This document shows, one piece after another, positions 1-10,558 of a stretch of DNA of 64,000 bases (positions are counted from its first letter, which is position 1; every line of letters starts with the position of its first letter). The stretch is from Silene latifolia (lineage: Eukaryota; Streptophyta; Magnoliopsida; Caryophyllales; Caryophyllaceae): NCBI RefSeq assembly GCF_048544455.1, contig NC_133537.1:307867738-307931737 (forward strand). The letters are read 5' to 3'. The position numbers were made by a program, and so were the translations under genes. Under the pieces are notes generated by a model that had not been told where the DNA came from, did no database searches, and saw only the letters and a program-made list of their open reading frames with translations.

Positions 1-44
1 TTCTTGTAAGTCTTGATGTGAATTTATTTACATCTTTATACCTT

Positions 45-345
45 GCTTGGAACAAGTTACAAAGAAAAGAATTTAGATCTTTATACCTTGCTTGCTCTTC
101 AAGTGAGAAAGATGAGAGTACAAAGAAAAGGATGTCTTGGAACAAGTTACAAAGAAAAGAATTTAGATCTTTATACCTTGCTTGCTCTTCAAGTGAGAAA
201 GATGAGAGTACAAAGAAAAGGATGTCTTGGAACAAGTTACAAAGAAAAGAATTTAGATCTTTATACCTTGCTTGCTCTTCAAGTGAGAAAGATGAGACTA
301 CAAAGAAATGGATGTCTTGGAACAAGTTACAAAGAAAAGAATATA
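45..345. repeat. 90-bp tandem repeat, about 3.3 copies
   Basis: A 90-bp unit starting tcttggaacaagttac recurs at 45, 135, 225 and 315; copies are almost identical, the last one cut short. Because 90 is a multiple of three, two forward frames stay open across the array and would read as 30-residue repeats. There is no recognisable domain and no support for translation, so I treat it as a minisatellite. The left edge of the window may cut it. Confidence 0.85.
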
Positions 346-566
346 CCTTGCGGGAAGTACAACATCAAACAATCCAAATACTTATGATTTACGTTAAGAG
401 TTAAAGACCCCTGCTGAATGCTACTGAATGCTGAGTAATGACGTTGTAAGTACTTGACAGGATAACTCTGCAAAGGTGCATTATACAAATTTCCAATCTA
501 CTAAATTCTTTTTTATTCATTCAATCATGCTACAAAGGAACAATTGTACAAAATCAGCCTTAGATG
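346..566. other. Intergenic stretch, no feature seen
   Basis: AT-rich sequence between the 90-bp array and the hAT MITE. I see no ORF, RNA gene or repeat in it. Its last 8 bases (cttagatg, 559-566) are the left target duplication of the MITE. Confidence 0.6.
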
Positions 567-726
567 CAGTGGTAGAGCGAGAGGAGCTAGCGGAGACCCT
601 TGCCTCCGCTGAAAAATGAAAAGTCCAAAATTTAAGTAAATTTTCAACTTCTCCCTATGACATTACTTGTCCGCCCTCTGCTGAAAATTTTGAGCCCTCT
701 AACCGCAAATTCTGGCTCCGCCATTG
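567..726. mobile_element. hAT-type MITE, 160 bp, with 8-bp target duplication
   Basis: The left end reads CAGTGGTAGAGCGAG and the reverse complement of the right end reads CAATGGCGGAGCCAG, an imperfect terminal inverted repeat of the CAGTGGCGGAGCCAG type common in plant hAT elements. Both flanks carry the same 8 bases, cttagatg (559-566 and 727-734), the target duplication length of hAT transposases. It has no coding capacity, so it is a non-autonomous element. It lies just downstream of the 3' end of the plant-mobile-domain gene. Confidence 0.85.
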
Positions 727-799
727 CTTAGATGTTATTTCACACACAAGACTAGTTAGCCTAGTTAATAGTTAATACTCATATCTACAAAGCTGCTAT

Positions 800-2989
800 C
801 TAAGAAGAGCCAGAGAAGCGTGGGCTAAATTTAGCAGCTCCGAGTTTTGCGACGTCCCTTTCAAGTTTGTCGACTCGAACTTCTAATGCTTCCTTCCTAG
901 CCCCCTTAGTATTCTTACTACCAACATTACTTTTGACCTCCTCTGCAGCACCTCTTGTCTGCAATAAGTTCGTTCTTTTGCTGGTAATTTGAATGACAGA
1001 AACTGAAGTTGGAGACCTGAGTTCTTCTCCAGTGTGTGACATTCTTCTCCTGTGAGGGTTTCCGGCATTGATAGTAGAAGCACAATGCTCAATTGCTTTA
1101 GCCTTTACAATTTTTTCAAGTCTAAAAGCTAGTGGAACATGATCTCTGTCATAAGAGTTTGATGATTCATGTTGTATATGTGCCCAACTTTTGACAGTAT
1201 CTGAAGTTGGGGACCTGAGTTCTTTTTCAGTTTGTGACGATCTTCTTCTGTGAGGGTTTCTGGCTTTGACAGTAGAAACCCGACCATCAATTGCTTTAGC
1301 CTTTACAAATTTTTCAATTCCCAAAGCTAGTGGAACATGATCTCTGTCACTATAATTGGAAGGTTCATGTTGTATATGGGCTGAACTTGGAGATCTACGT
1401 CGTATCAATTTATTACTAGAACGTCTCCTAGAAGCTGCTGCCCGCATTGCGAGGGGAATGTTATCTAAGTCACCAGATACATCATGATCATCAGCCTTAT
1501 TCCCGGAAATTTCAGAAACTTTGTAAATCTCACCCTCTTCCAAAGATGATGTCCCCTCTTTGAACTGGTTGCCAATCATCTTTAGCCTTAAGGCGTTACT
1601 GACCGCTTCTTTGTGACAGGAAATTGAGTCTTTCCACCAATTATAGTAACTTGTGGTCGTCCCAGGCTGAAAGTCTCTTGCCGGTACCACGAAGCCAACT
1701 TGGTCGAAAAAGGAATTAGAAACGCAAAACTCTCCAGGAAGATCTTGATCATACCCCAATTGCATAGCTACCCTATGAGGGTTATACGTCTCTTTACCTT
1801 CGATCCCATCAAGTATAGACGGAAGGCAAAACCAAGCATAAGACGGTAATTCTGAACAAGGAAAGTCCATAAAATCACCAAGTATTTGTTCCTTGTCTTC
1901 ATAAAATGGCAAAAGTTCCCAACCCTCCAAAGAATGAGCATAAGGACGCCATCGAAAATTCCCACCCGACATTAGACTAGACCTAACATAAGGCAAGTCA
2001 AGTTGGACTTGAACATTGTCCCATCTAGCCGCCCTAGGATCCCCGGGATTTAAGGGTTTAGCCAATTTCTCAGCAAAAACAGGAAACCTTTCACAAACCC
2101 ATAACTGTAGTATCTGAAACAATCCAGGAACACTAACCATTTCCGAGTGAAAACAAGGGTCACTTGCCTTTTCGACTAATGTCGTCAAATTAAAATAAAG
2201 AGTAGCAAGAACAGTAGGAGCAATACATAGGGGTGTGCCTGTAGACAAATGTGCAGCAATTGGAAAAACATGATCGTCGATAACATTCTGATCATGGTCA
2301 GGGAAAACAAACCTGGAAAGCCATAATGCAAGAAATGCAACATGTTCAAATTCTCCTTCCTCATAATCAATCTCACCCTCTTCTTCTTCTTCCATAAAAT
2401 GTTCCATCCAGGCAGAATGAGTAACCACCTCATTAGAAATTTCCCTTTTAACCCTTTTTAACCCGTTGACAATGGCCGCCACATTACCCTCAATACCCTT
2501 GTGTATCGACCCTCCTAAGACAGGAAAACCGCCAAGAACCATAACATCTTCAAGGGTAATTGTGGCTTCTCCCCACGGAAATACGAAAGTATTAGTCTTA
2601 GGACACCAAAATTCAGAAACCCCAAGTACTAACTCTTTATTACAAGGAATTTCATGTGTGGAAGAATGAATAGCATCAAGAATTCCGGCTTTAAGCCAAT
2701 TAGTACCATGATTACCCACTAATCTGTAATACCATGATCCCCATTCTTTCTGCGGTTTATTCCAACCAGTAAAATGAACTTGAAACGGCCATATTTCGAG
2801 GTTTTTGTCGAAAAAAACTTGGTAAACAAATGGCGTATGGGGAAAAGTAGTAACTAAGCTGATGTTAGTTGCCAAGGGTTTAAGAAATCTTGCAATTCTG
2901 AAGTTGGATCTTCCATCTTTAGTAGAAATTATTTTATCTAATCTCTCTTCATACATTGATGAGTTTCTGTGTTTTGGTCGTTGAGGCAT
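800..2989 (-). CDS. Plant mobile domain (PMD) protein, MAIN/MAIL1-like
   Basis: A single 729-codon exon. Residues about 30-460 look like the aminotransferase-like plant mobile domain: a WGSWYYRLVG stretch near 83-92, the ITLEDVMVLGGFPVLG signature near 144-159, and a later RWRPYAHSLEGWELLPFY block near 346-363. An acidic run (about 200-214) interrupts the domain. The tail (about 490-670) is basic, Ser/Arg-rich and built from duplicated segments; residues 690-715 look like a short coiled coil. PMD proteins of the MAIN/MAIL1 family are nuclear and act in transposon silencing and gene expression, but many PMD copies are carried by transposons, so the role of this one is open. The first Met (MPQRPKHRNSS) is chosen because the domain follows at once and no upstream in-frame extension is seen. 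No frameshift is present, so it may be functional. Confidence 0.8.
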   Translation of the reverse strand: MPQRPKHRNSSMYEERLDKIISTKDGRSNFRIARFLKPLATNISLVTTFPHTPFVYQVFFDKNLEIWPFQVHFTGWNKPQKEWGSWYYRLVGNHGTNWLKAGILDAIHSSTHEIPCNKELVLGVSEFWCPKTNTFVFPWGEATITLEDVMVLGGFPVLGGSIHKGIEGNVAAIVNGLKRVKREISNEVVTHSAWMEHFMEEEEEGEIDYEEGEFEHVAFLALWLSRFVFPDHDQNVIDDHVFPIAAHLSTGTPLCIAPTVLATLYFNLTTLVEKASDPCFHSEMVSVPGLFQILQLWVCERFPVFAEKLAKPLNPGDPRAARWDNVQVQLDLPYVRSSLMSGGNFRWRPYAHSLEGWELLPFYEDKEQILGDFMDFPCSELPSYAWFCLPSILDGIEGKETYNPHRVAMQLGYDQDLPGEFCVSNSFFDQVGFVVPARDFQPGTTTSYYNWWKDSISCHKEAVSNALRLKMIGNQFKEGTSSLEEGEIYKVSEISGNKADDHDVSGDLDNIPLAMRAAASRRRSSNKLIRRRSPSSAHIQHEPSNYSDRDHVPLALGIEKFVKAKAIDGRVSTVKARNPHRRRSSQTEKELRSPTSDTVKSWAHIQHESSNSYDRDHVPLAFRLEKIVKAKAIEHCASTINAGNPHRRRMSHTGEELRSPTSVSVIQITSKRTNLLQTRGAAEEVKSNVGSKNTKGARKEALEVRVDKLERDVAKLGAAKFSPRFSGSS
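995..1381 (-). repeat. Tandem duplication inside the PMD gene tail
   Basis: Residues about 537-600 and 603-665 are two diverged copies of a segment of about 65 residues, each beginning AHIQHE.SN, continuing DRDHVPLA and KAKAI, and ending in RSPTS. A third, partial match (DNIPLAMRAAASRRRSS) lies just upstream near residues 509-525. The frame is preserved in all copies, so the tail has grown by in-frame duplication of an Arg/Ser-rich unit. Confidence 0.8.
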
Positions 2990-2999
2990 TATTGATTAC

Positions 3000-3640
3000 G
3001 CTTTCAGAGAAGCAGTATAAGTTTTAGAGAGCGACAGAAAGAACACATGAATAAATGAAATGATTTAGTTGATGTGCGTGTGTGCCTATATTTTTGGACG
3101 GGAATAAGTATATAACTGTGGGGTTTGAGTTTTGACTGTTTTTCTCATTGAAAAGATCTGACTGATAGCTGTGGCCTGTGTGTTTCCGTATGGCAAACCG
3201 TCTATTCACTCTGGGGTGCCGGGTGGGTATGGGAAGGTCAAGTCTAATCAGGTCATTTCCAATTTGTTAATAATTAGAGTTTGTTGTTATCTACTCCGTA
3301 GTAATTTATGAATCACAACGCGATATCGTCACAAGCTTGTGATAGATACCATTTTCTCTTACAAAATACTCATGAGAGGTGAGTGGAGAAGCACATGGGG
3401 GATGTCCCACCTTGTCCCCTCTCACTTTTTGTGAGAGGTCTTCAGCTTGTGACGGGATTAACCCGTCACAAGCAAGACGCTTTGTTTATGAATACGTACT
3501 TTAGTTTGTCTTTTTATTTTGGCATAAAAATTGTTTGTTTATCTTTGATTTTGACAATTGAGGAGAGAGAAGGGGATCATTTGTGGGTGTTGTTATTGAG
3601 CGACAAGGGAATAATAGGCTCTTGCATGATAGGCTACCAT
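3000..3640. other. Upstream region of the PMD gene, short palindromes
   Basis: This stretch would hold the promoter and 5' leader of the minus-strand PMD gene; no TATA box can be assigned with confidence. It contains short palindromes typical of degraded MITEs: cacaagcttgtg near 3330 and cttgtgacgggattaacccg followed by tcacaag near 3445-3471. The forward ORF at 3383-3655 has no recognisable domain and is not called. Confidence 0.4.
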
Positions 3641-3722
3641 GAGAACGGGAGTTAACTCAAAATGGTAAGAGCTCTCTTACCTCAGCCATGAAGTTGGGGG
3701 ATCGATACTCAATACCGACATG
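3640..3722 (+). repeat. SINE-like tRNA-derived segment, split by a hAT element
   Basis: A box A-like tggtaagagct (3663-3673) and a box B-like gggatcgatac (3698-3708) sit about 35 bases apart, the spacing of an internal Pol III promoter in tRNA-derived SINEs. The sequence would continue after the hAT insertion (4211 on), where an A-rich stretch follows. Neither a target duplication nor a clear 3' tail was found, so this is tentative. Confidence 0.35.
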
Positions 3723-4202
3723 TAGAGCTGGCAAGTCAAACCCGAGCCGACAGGACCTGAAAATATTGTGACCTGAAACCGACCCGACCCGATGACGACC
3801 TGTAACCCGACACGACCCGATTATCAGTTACCCGACCTAGACCCGACCCGATATCGACCCGACCCGATGTTGACCCGATTAAATTGATGACTCGACAATT
3901 ATTAAGCTTAATTTTGATCAAAATTAAAATGATTTTGTGTTTAGATTGAAATGTTTGGCTTGGTAATGAAGTAATTAAACCAAATAATAGGTTAAAAACT
4001 AAATTTAATGGTAAAAAATTGTAGTAATGTGATTGAGTAACCGGACCCGATAATGAGCCGACCCAATTCCGACCCGACCCGATTCATCATTTGACCCGAA
4101 ATGACCTGGCCCGATAACGACCCGAACCCGACCCGACTCAACCCGAAAAGGTATGCTGACCCGATATAACCCGAACCCGACAAGACCCGATTGTCACCTC
4201 CA
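3723..4202. mobile_element. hAT-like non-autonomous element, 480 bp, GACCCGACCCGA-rich
   Basis: Left end TAGAGCTGGCAA and reverse-complemented right end TGGAGGTGACAA form an imperfect 12-bp terminal inverted repeat. The 8 bases ccgacatg flank both sides (3715-3722 and 4203-4210), as expected of a hAT target duplication. Both arms are filled with degenerate acccgacccg repeats (3725-3880 and 4040-4195) around an AT-rich centre. Minus-strand ORFs here give Gly/Ser/Arg-rich low-complexity peptides and are not genes. Confidence 0.8.
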
Positions 4203-4210
4203 CCGACATG

Positions 4211-4574
4211 GTGCACTCATTTGAACCAAAAAAAATGATCAGGTTACCATTTAAAAATATTCCCGATATAAAAAACAATTCATTGAGATACTCATTAATG
4301 ATATAAGTCAACAAATAGTCGGGACGAAAGGAATAGTTAAGATTTGGCAAGTTTGATTTAACCCAAATAGCCTGAAATTGAGCGAAAAGACCAGAAAGCT
4401 CACCTGTCCAAAATATAATCCGACATTAAATTGAAATATAACCCCGACATTGACATACTCAAGTCGACAAGGACTAAAAGATAATTTGAAAAAAAAAACT
4501 AAACAAAAATGTACAAAAGATTAAAATTAAAATAGTCAAGACGACAATAACCAAACCTTTTTTTAATAAAAGTA
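4211..4574. other. Non-coding stretch before the first Helitron
   Basis: AT-rich DNA that may be the rest of the SINE-like copy interrupted by the hAT element. No ORF with a recognisable product. It ends in agta, whose final A is the 5' host base of the Helitron target. Confidence 0.4.
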
Positions 4575-4839
4575 CTAGTTGGTTGCCCGGCGCGCAACTA
4601 TTTTTATCGTTTACGTTTTAAATGCATAGCAACGAATCTTGATTTGATTTGGTTATCTATAAATTTTGATTGGCGATCACAATGAAATTATTGTCGCAAT
4701 GCGCGCGGCCCCCCAAGATATGTTAGACAATGAGCTATCATGCACGTATTCCCATTATTTATTTTGTCTTTCTTTGTTACTATTTAGTGGTTGTCCTAAA
4801 ATGTTTAATTGATTAACTTAGTGTTTTAGCGTTAAGCAT

Positions 4840-4985
4840 TCAAGGTCTCATGAGAGACCGTCCCCACTAAATTAGTGGGAGACATAATAAGAGAAAAAGA
4901 AATTAAGTGGATCCATCACCCCATCATGTGAGAGGTCTCTCAATAACGCTATTGAGAGACCGTCTCTCCGGAGTTTTTGTGTAAA
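4840..4985. repeat. Palindrome-rich patch, possible MITE remnant
   Basis: Contains ggtctcatgagagacc near 4851-4866 and a second gagaggtctctcaataacgc...gagagaccgtctctc palindrome near 4930-4970, separated by AT-rich DNA. This looks like a degraded foldback element inside H1; ends and target duplication could not be fixed. Confidence 0.35.
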
Positions 4986-5740
4986 TAATTTGCATTCAGT
5001 TTGTTAAGAGCATGAATATCAGGATATAAGCACATCTTTTGGTGGATGCTATGCACGCCATAAGTCAAACTATTTCTCAAGCAAGGATTGTCTAATGACA
5101 CAATAAGGATGTGCTTAAGTATAATATTAACATAAGAAAAGAATTGTATATGTTAAATCACCAGCAAATTGGTCAGATGTGAACACATAATAAATTAAAA
5201 ATACGTATTTTTTATACAATATTGTTAACAAAAACAGTTATTGGATAACTTGTCTCACAACTAAAATTATCGTCTTCTCTAATCCAAACAATGGTCGCTT
5301 CCACTGAACATCTACATAATGCCCAAGTTTTCTTTTGCTTCTTTGATACTACTTGGTTATGTACTTGGTATTGTAGAAGTATTCCTTGAGGTATTATTCT
5401 TCAATGTATTCTAGCTTTTCTAAAGATATTCTGCATAGATCTACAAGGTTTTTCGAATCAGAAGATATCCTCCTTACTAATATCCCGCAAAAATAACTTC
5501 ACCAGCAGGTTTTTCCAACTCATATCAGTTTTAGTAAGGTGCTTTTTCCCACACCTGTTGAGGCAAATAATAGTTATTTCCTCCCTAAAATTATGAGATT
5601 TGCCTTCTGAAATAACACCCGACTCTCAAAAAATGTACACACTAAAGATCAAACAAATATGAGCTCGCCAACAGCCATCTTTTGGCGGAAGTTGAATAAC
5701 AAAATGAAATAAGAGATTATCCTGCCGAAAAACAACTAAC

Positions 5741-6543
5741 TTGTTTCCTCTCAATAAAACCTTGTTGCTTGAGATCATACAGATTGAAAGAAACTACATA
5801 ATCAAAATAGGTAGTTTCATTATAAGTTACATAAGGCACGCAATAAGTATTAGAATTTAGAAGAGTGCAATCAAAGAAATTACTACCATTCTCCTTCCTT
5901 CCTAACCCAGACAAGAATTCCCTTACAACTTTCATGTATGTTTTTGCAAATAATCTAACTGTTCTGCCCTTAACTATGTTACTCCAACTGTTTACTTTGG
6001 TCACGTGTTAAGTATTCGATAATTCAAGACTCCTACACGACATCACCCTTCATTTATAGCCAAAAAATATAATTTTTCAGTGCGTCATGCCAACACTTGC
6101 AGCATGAATCAGAATAGCATAGCCCTTAAGTAGACTAAATCAACCACTATGGTAATTGAAGGGCAGACTAGAGTAACATTCTTTTGCCATGAATTAAATT
6201 GACAGTGACTCTGCTTTTCTATATACATACAGAGCTAAATTAAATGGTAAAGTGCTGGATTTTCTGGTAATATAGAGGGACTGAAATGGTTGGCTAGGGG
6301 TCGGAGCCTTACATTCAAGATACTATTAGTTTACTATCACATCACTGCCATATTAAACTCAATTGACTGGAAACATTTCGTGAGTGAGTACATTTTGAGC
6401 AAATAAATAGCAGGCAATATTTAACTTACACAGCCAGTCTTATATATAACGTTCATACACCTTTGGGATGAGACCGTCATCGATCACCGCTTTGCTGATC
6501 TTTCTGTGTAGCTCATAAAGTGCCTCTATCCCACTCACACTAA
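5741..6543 (-). pseudogene. Calcineurin B-like (CBL) calcium sensor fragment, captured
   Basis: Two exons of a CBL protein, the plant EF-hand calcium sensors that recruit CIPK kinases. Exon 6461-6543 (83 bp, acceptor TGCAG, donor GTGTAT) reads VSVSGIEALYELHRKIS then KAVIDDGLIPK, matching the first EF-hand region of CBL2/CBL3-type proteins. Exon 5741-5793 (53 bp, acceptor TATGTAG, donor GTTAGT) reads SFNLYDLKQQGFIERKQ, the helix before the third EF hand. The exons expected between them (the EEFQLAL and FDLF.T segments) were not found, so the fragment has an internal deletion. Changes from the usual sequence (SEVEALYELFKK to SGIEALYELHRK) suggest decay. It lies in the same orientation as the enclosing Helitron. 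Confidence 0.75.
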
Positions 6544-8210
6544 CTGCACCACAAAAGCAAAATTAAAGCCAACATATTAGATCATTACCCCGCAAATTCT
6601 CAAAGTTTTGGAATCCTTGGTCTCATACAAGCAGATATATCTGCAATTTTTTTTAGAACCTTATCCCACACCCATTAGGGCAAACGATAGCTATTTTCTT
6701 GTGAGATTTGCCTCCCGAAATAACACTTTACGGTAAAAAAAGATGTACACTTTGAAGATCGATCAACTATAAGCTTAGCACACAGAACGGGGAAAAAAGT
6801 TTGTTGTTCAACTAACATTATCACCGTAGCCAAAGACCAGATTGTTGATAAAACAACTGATTTTCCACATCTTCTACGCTTAGGGAACCTGGTCTAATTT
6901 TTTTTTTCTCTTATGAAAGGTCTCAAAGATGCTCTCCCTCCCTCTCCCCCCTTCATTATTCTTCACATGTATTCCCTCACTCTCCCTCCCCTATAAAACC
7001 ATCTCATATAGCTCATCGTGCTCTTAAACATTTGAGGTATTCGTAGACGAAAGGGTTTGATTCCAATTTGTGAAGTTATTTGGTTGTTAAATTTCAGGTA
7101 ACTGTTAGAGGTCTTAGTTCAATTATCCACAAGCCTCTCTTCTAACAATCCATCCCACACTCACACTACTTAAGTTGTTCAACACTCTTACCGAAAACAA
7201 ATTCCAGAGTTAAGAACTATTGTCACGAGTTCTTTAATAGTGACCTAGGCTCCCACGCATAGACCATAAAACAGCAAAACAGGAACAACGAAGCCATGTC
7301 TCTGGTACATGTGAAACTTCCTTATTCCTCATACTACGACAATCAGGATTGCAACATGTACAGCTAAAAAAAGTTAGGTTGTCAGCATGTTGATATGTTT
7401 ATTTGCATATGCTAAAGATGATCATTGTGTTGGTATCAAGTTCAAATAGATGAATTCATCATTCTCATATGTATCAATAAGAGGCCTAAGCAGCCAATTA
7501 TACAACCATGAAAATCCAAGCACTACTCCTTAGAGTCAAAGACAATCGCAAAATTGCATTTACAACCTTCTAGGTGGACCGCAACACTATCCTCAATCAA
7601 TCCTACCTCGATACTGATAAATTGAGTAAAATTCAATCAAGAGTATTGCAATCATACCTAAGTTGGAATAGGTTGTCGATTTTGTACTAAGCTCCTATTA
7701 GTTCCTAAAACTATCTCACTCACTCTCCCCCGGTCTCACGTGCAATTGTTAAAACTAACAACGCAATGACCTTTCCCTCCTCCCTCTGGTGTATATTTGT
7801 TAAAAAATATCAACACAGCGACCTTTTTCCCACTTTCCCTTTCGTGGATTTGTTAAACTTAACAACGTAATGGCTACCTACTCTCTCTCTCTCTCTCTAG
7901 ATTAGTAGTGTGAGATGGTCGTCACACAGACCAAGTTAAATAAATCTTCCCCAAAGTACTAAGCGTAGAACACAAAAAATAGTAATAGTACACCATTAAA
8001 CGAAATGTTTCATTTACTTAGTAAGTGATATGACTTGTGACCTCCAAAGACTTTTATTATTAGGTTAAGAATTTTCTATGACACTTGACTGAAGACACTA
8101 ACACAATGGTTAGTCAGACACTGAAGTAATATGCCTATATATAATATTAATGAAGAAAAGAGGAAATGCAAAGGAGATTTACTTATTTCACATCACAACT
8201 GGGTGAGTGC
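6544..8210. other. Helitron H1 interior, no gene recognised
   Basis: AT-rich, intron-like sequence with short CT-rich stretches (for example near 6940-6990 and 7885-7900). I see no exon that I can name. It may include 5' introns and leader of the captured CBL gene. Confidence 0.4.
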
Positions 8211-8290
8211 CAAATGACTTCCTGAACAGCGCCCAAGGCAATCTCCAATCAAGAACTTTTTTGCTTCATCAAGTGAGATAAGCTCGACCT
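8211..8290 (-). pseudogene. Exon-like fragment, unrecognised
   Basis: On minus, an acceptor-like CTTTTAG is followed by an open stretch reading VELISLDEAKKFLIGDCLG and more. The reading is protein-like and lies between the CBL piece and the CT-rich leader-like sequence. I do not recognise the family. It could be part of the captured CBL locus or a third captured gene. Confidence 0.25.
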
Positions 8291-8429
8291 AAAAGTGAGA
8301 TGACAATACTTGAGGCATATAATAGTATAAGATAATATAAAAGTACACGATACATAAAAATATAGTACTACCAATATTAGCACAGATGAACAACTTGACA
8401 AAGGTTCGTGTCAGAAACACCAAAAATCA

Positions 8430-8870
8430 AGTACAAACGCTCTCTCTACCATCCTCCGTCTCCCCTCTTCCACCCTATCGTCCTCTGAATCTGAACAAAA
8501 CGAAATAAAGAGTCTTTCTTCCTCCCTCCCTCCCTCCCTCCCTCCAGTCTTTCTCCTTCTCAAACTAAGCAAAACCAAGAAAAACCCGCTTCTCCCCTGC
8601 CTTGCGATTCTGTGATGATATAATAGGTATGCAAGTAATTCCACATATGCAAGAATCACACAAGCGAAGGCAATCTGAACATAAAAAAAAAAAAAAGAAA
8701 AAAAAAATCGCCACTCGTTCCCTCCCAGCGTCCCAGCCTCTCCCACTATCCTCACCAGCCTCACAACGTTCCCTCCCTCCTCCTCACCACCTCGATTCGA
8801 GAAAACAAAAACATCTATCTATCTCCCTCTCCTCCCCCTCTCCCTATCAAGACTCCTAACCCTTTGTTTT
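8430..8870. repeat. CT-rich leader-like stretch with (CCTC)n and A tract
   Basis: Pyrimidine-rich sequence with a run of cctc repeats (8520-8547), an A tract (about 8681-8708) and more CT-rich DNA to 8850. ORFs on both strands (8411-8764 minus, 8602-8859 plus) are low-complexity. CT-rich tracts of this kind are common in plant 5' leaders, so this may be captured promoter or leader DNA. Confidence 0.4.
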
Positions 8871-9082
8871 TTTTCCTAAATTTCTTTTATGAACCTTTCA
8901 TGTTTGCTATTGCATCAGCAGAAGCATGACGCCAATGCATTATATTAGCAAATTTCTTTTACAAAAGTCCTATGCCCGGTGTATGACGTTTCCTGTTAAA
9001 CTTAGTTCAAGTGGGATAGATATACAAAACCAGAACTATTTTAAAACCAAAATAGATCAGTTAACCAGAAAATTTAATGATT

Positions 9083-9225
9083 GAGCGTAGTTTTGAAGTA
9101 AATTCAGCATATCAAAGAACACTGGGGGAAAGTTTTTCGTAAATGACCACATTAAAATGCCATATCAAAGAACAATGGAGCGTAGTTTTGAAGTAAATTC
9201 AGCATATCAAAGAACAATGGAGCCT
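9083..9225. repeat. 95-bp direct repeat, two copies
   Basis: The stretch gagcgtagttttgaagtaaa and the following catatcaaagaaca occur at 9083 and again at 9178, 95 bp apart, with one shorter extra copy of catatcaaagaacaatgg near 9161. A small local duplication inside H1. Confidence 0.6.
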
Positions 9226-9423
9226 CAGAACTGAAACGGATATGCCTGGCTAAAATAATTTAAGGGATATCAGTGCATCACCTGGACACAAAATTCATCG
9301 GCTAATTTTAACACTAAAATGCCAAGACCACAATTAAGTTGAGCGAACATATAGATAGACATAAGTAACTCTAATTTCACCGGCTTGAACTCGATTTATA
9401 CGATCAAACTTTGAGATCATAAT

Positions 9424-9505
9424 CTTCACTAATGAATAGTGAATTTGGGATGAATAGTAGATGCAAGAATGAATAGTTGAACTCTAAGTGGGCGGGTTTG
9501 GGTCT
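9424..9505. repeat. Inverted copy of the Helitron 5' subterminal region (left arm)
   Basis: This sequence (ctaatgaatagtgaattt, later gaatagttgaactctaag and tgggcgggttt) is the inverted counterpart of 12840-12960 at the 5' end of H1. The two arms, about 80 bp each and imperfect, bracket 3.3 kb that includes the ARF fragment. Confidence 0.65.
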
Positions 9506-10558
9506 TGGGTAGGCGGGTCTGTGTGCTGGGCTCAATTCTTTCCAAAAAAATCTAGGTTTCAGTCCAATACTCACGTTACTTCCTTTTAGGCCTATTTTAT
9601 TTTCCATTTACTTCCTCCAACGTTTCCTTCTTACCACTCATTCTCCGTCTTTTCCTCTCCATCACTCCTTTCCCCTTTTACTCATTTAAGAAAATGAACA
9701 TAAACAAATACAACTCTAATTTCAGCAAGTGAGTTCAATCTCTTAAGATAAAATAACAATCAACCTATAGTCGTCGAAAACTAAAATCGGAAAAATTCAA
9801 ACAAAGGTATAAATAGACATAAAGCAACTCTAATTCCAGCAAATTTCGCTCAATTATACTATTTAAAGACATTTCATTCATAATCGTTAATAAATAAAAT
9901 CACAAACAAAATTTATAGCAAAGAGATATGGGCAAAAAAAACCTTAACTCGAGTATGTTAATCCCAATGTCAACAATAAACAAATCACATGTCTTGAAAC
10001 GCTGCGTTTTCAGTATGCAATTTTTCTTCTTCGATTTTTCCATTTTTCCACCATAACCCACCTAACTCCTTATTCTATGTTCATACCATACCGTCCCCCC
10101 TACCTCCTGCTTCCCTTTCCTCTTCCTTTATTACACTTTCCCTTTGTTTTCTTTCTTAAAATGACTACCAGCTATTCAGATTATTAGTAGGTGGCTAGGT
10201 ACCCTACCTTTGCTTCTAAGTACAATCTCCATTAAGCTCCACCTTTACTTCTAAAACTGCTAATGAGGGGACACCTTTTCCTTTTGAAGTTATTAGCGAT
10301 AATCTGTCAATTTTATGCCTAAAATGTCATAAAAACTTACGGCCTAAGAAATAAATAGACACAATTCATCAATTCCGTAAGCAAAGAACTGAGTATAAAC
10401 ACCTACCACTCTTATAACTCGGGGAGTAAACCACTTAGAACCTCCATCATCCAATTGTATCGGGAAAAGAAACGGAAACACACAAGAATAAAAAATAAAC
10501 CGTATTTGCAATTAAATACATGTCTTCCATAAATGCTCTAAAACTTCAAATAACATAC
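9506..10558. other. Helitron H1 interior, no gene recognised
   Basis: AT-rich sequence with CT-rich patches (9610-9680, 10090-10150). No exon with recognisable homology was seen. Confidence 0.4.

Noticed and set aside
6890..7930. CT-rich patches as promoters
   Set aside because: No TATA box or start site could be tied to a gene; composition alone is not enough.
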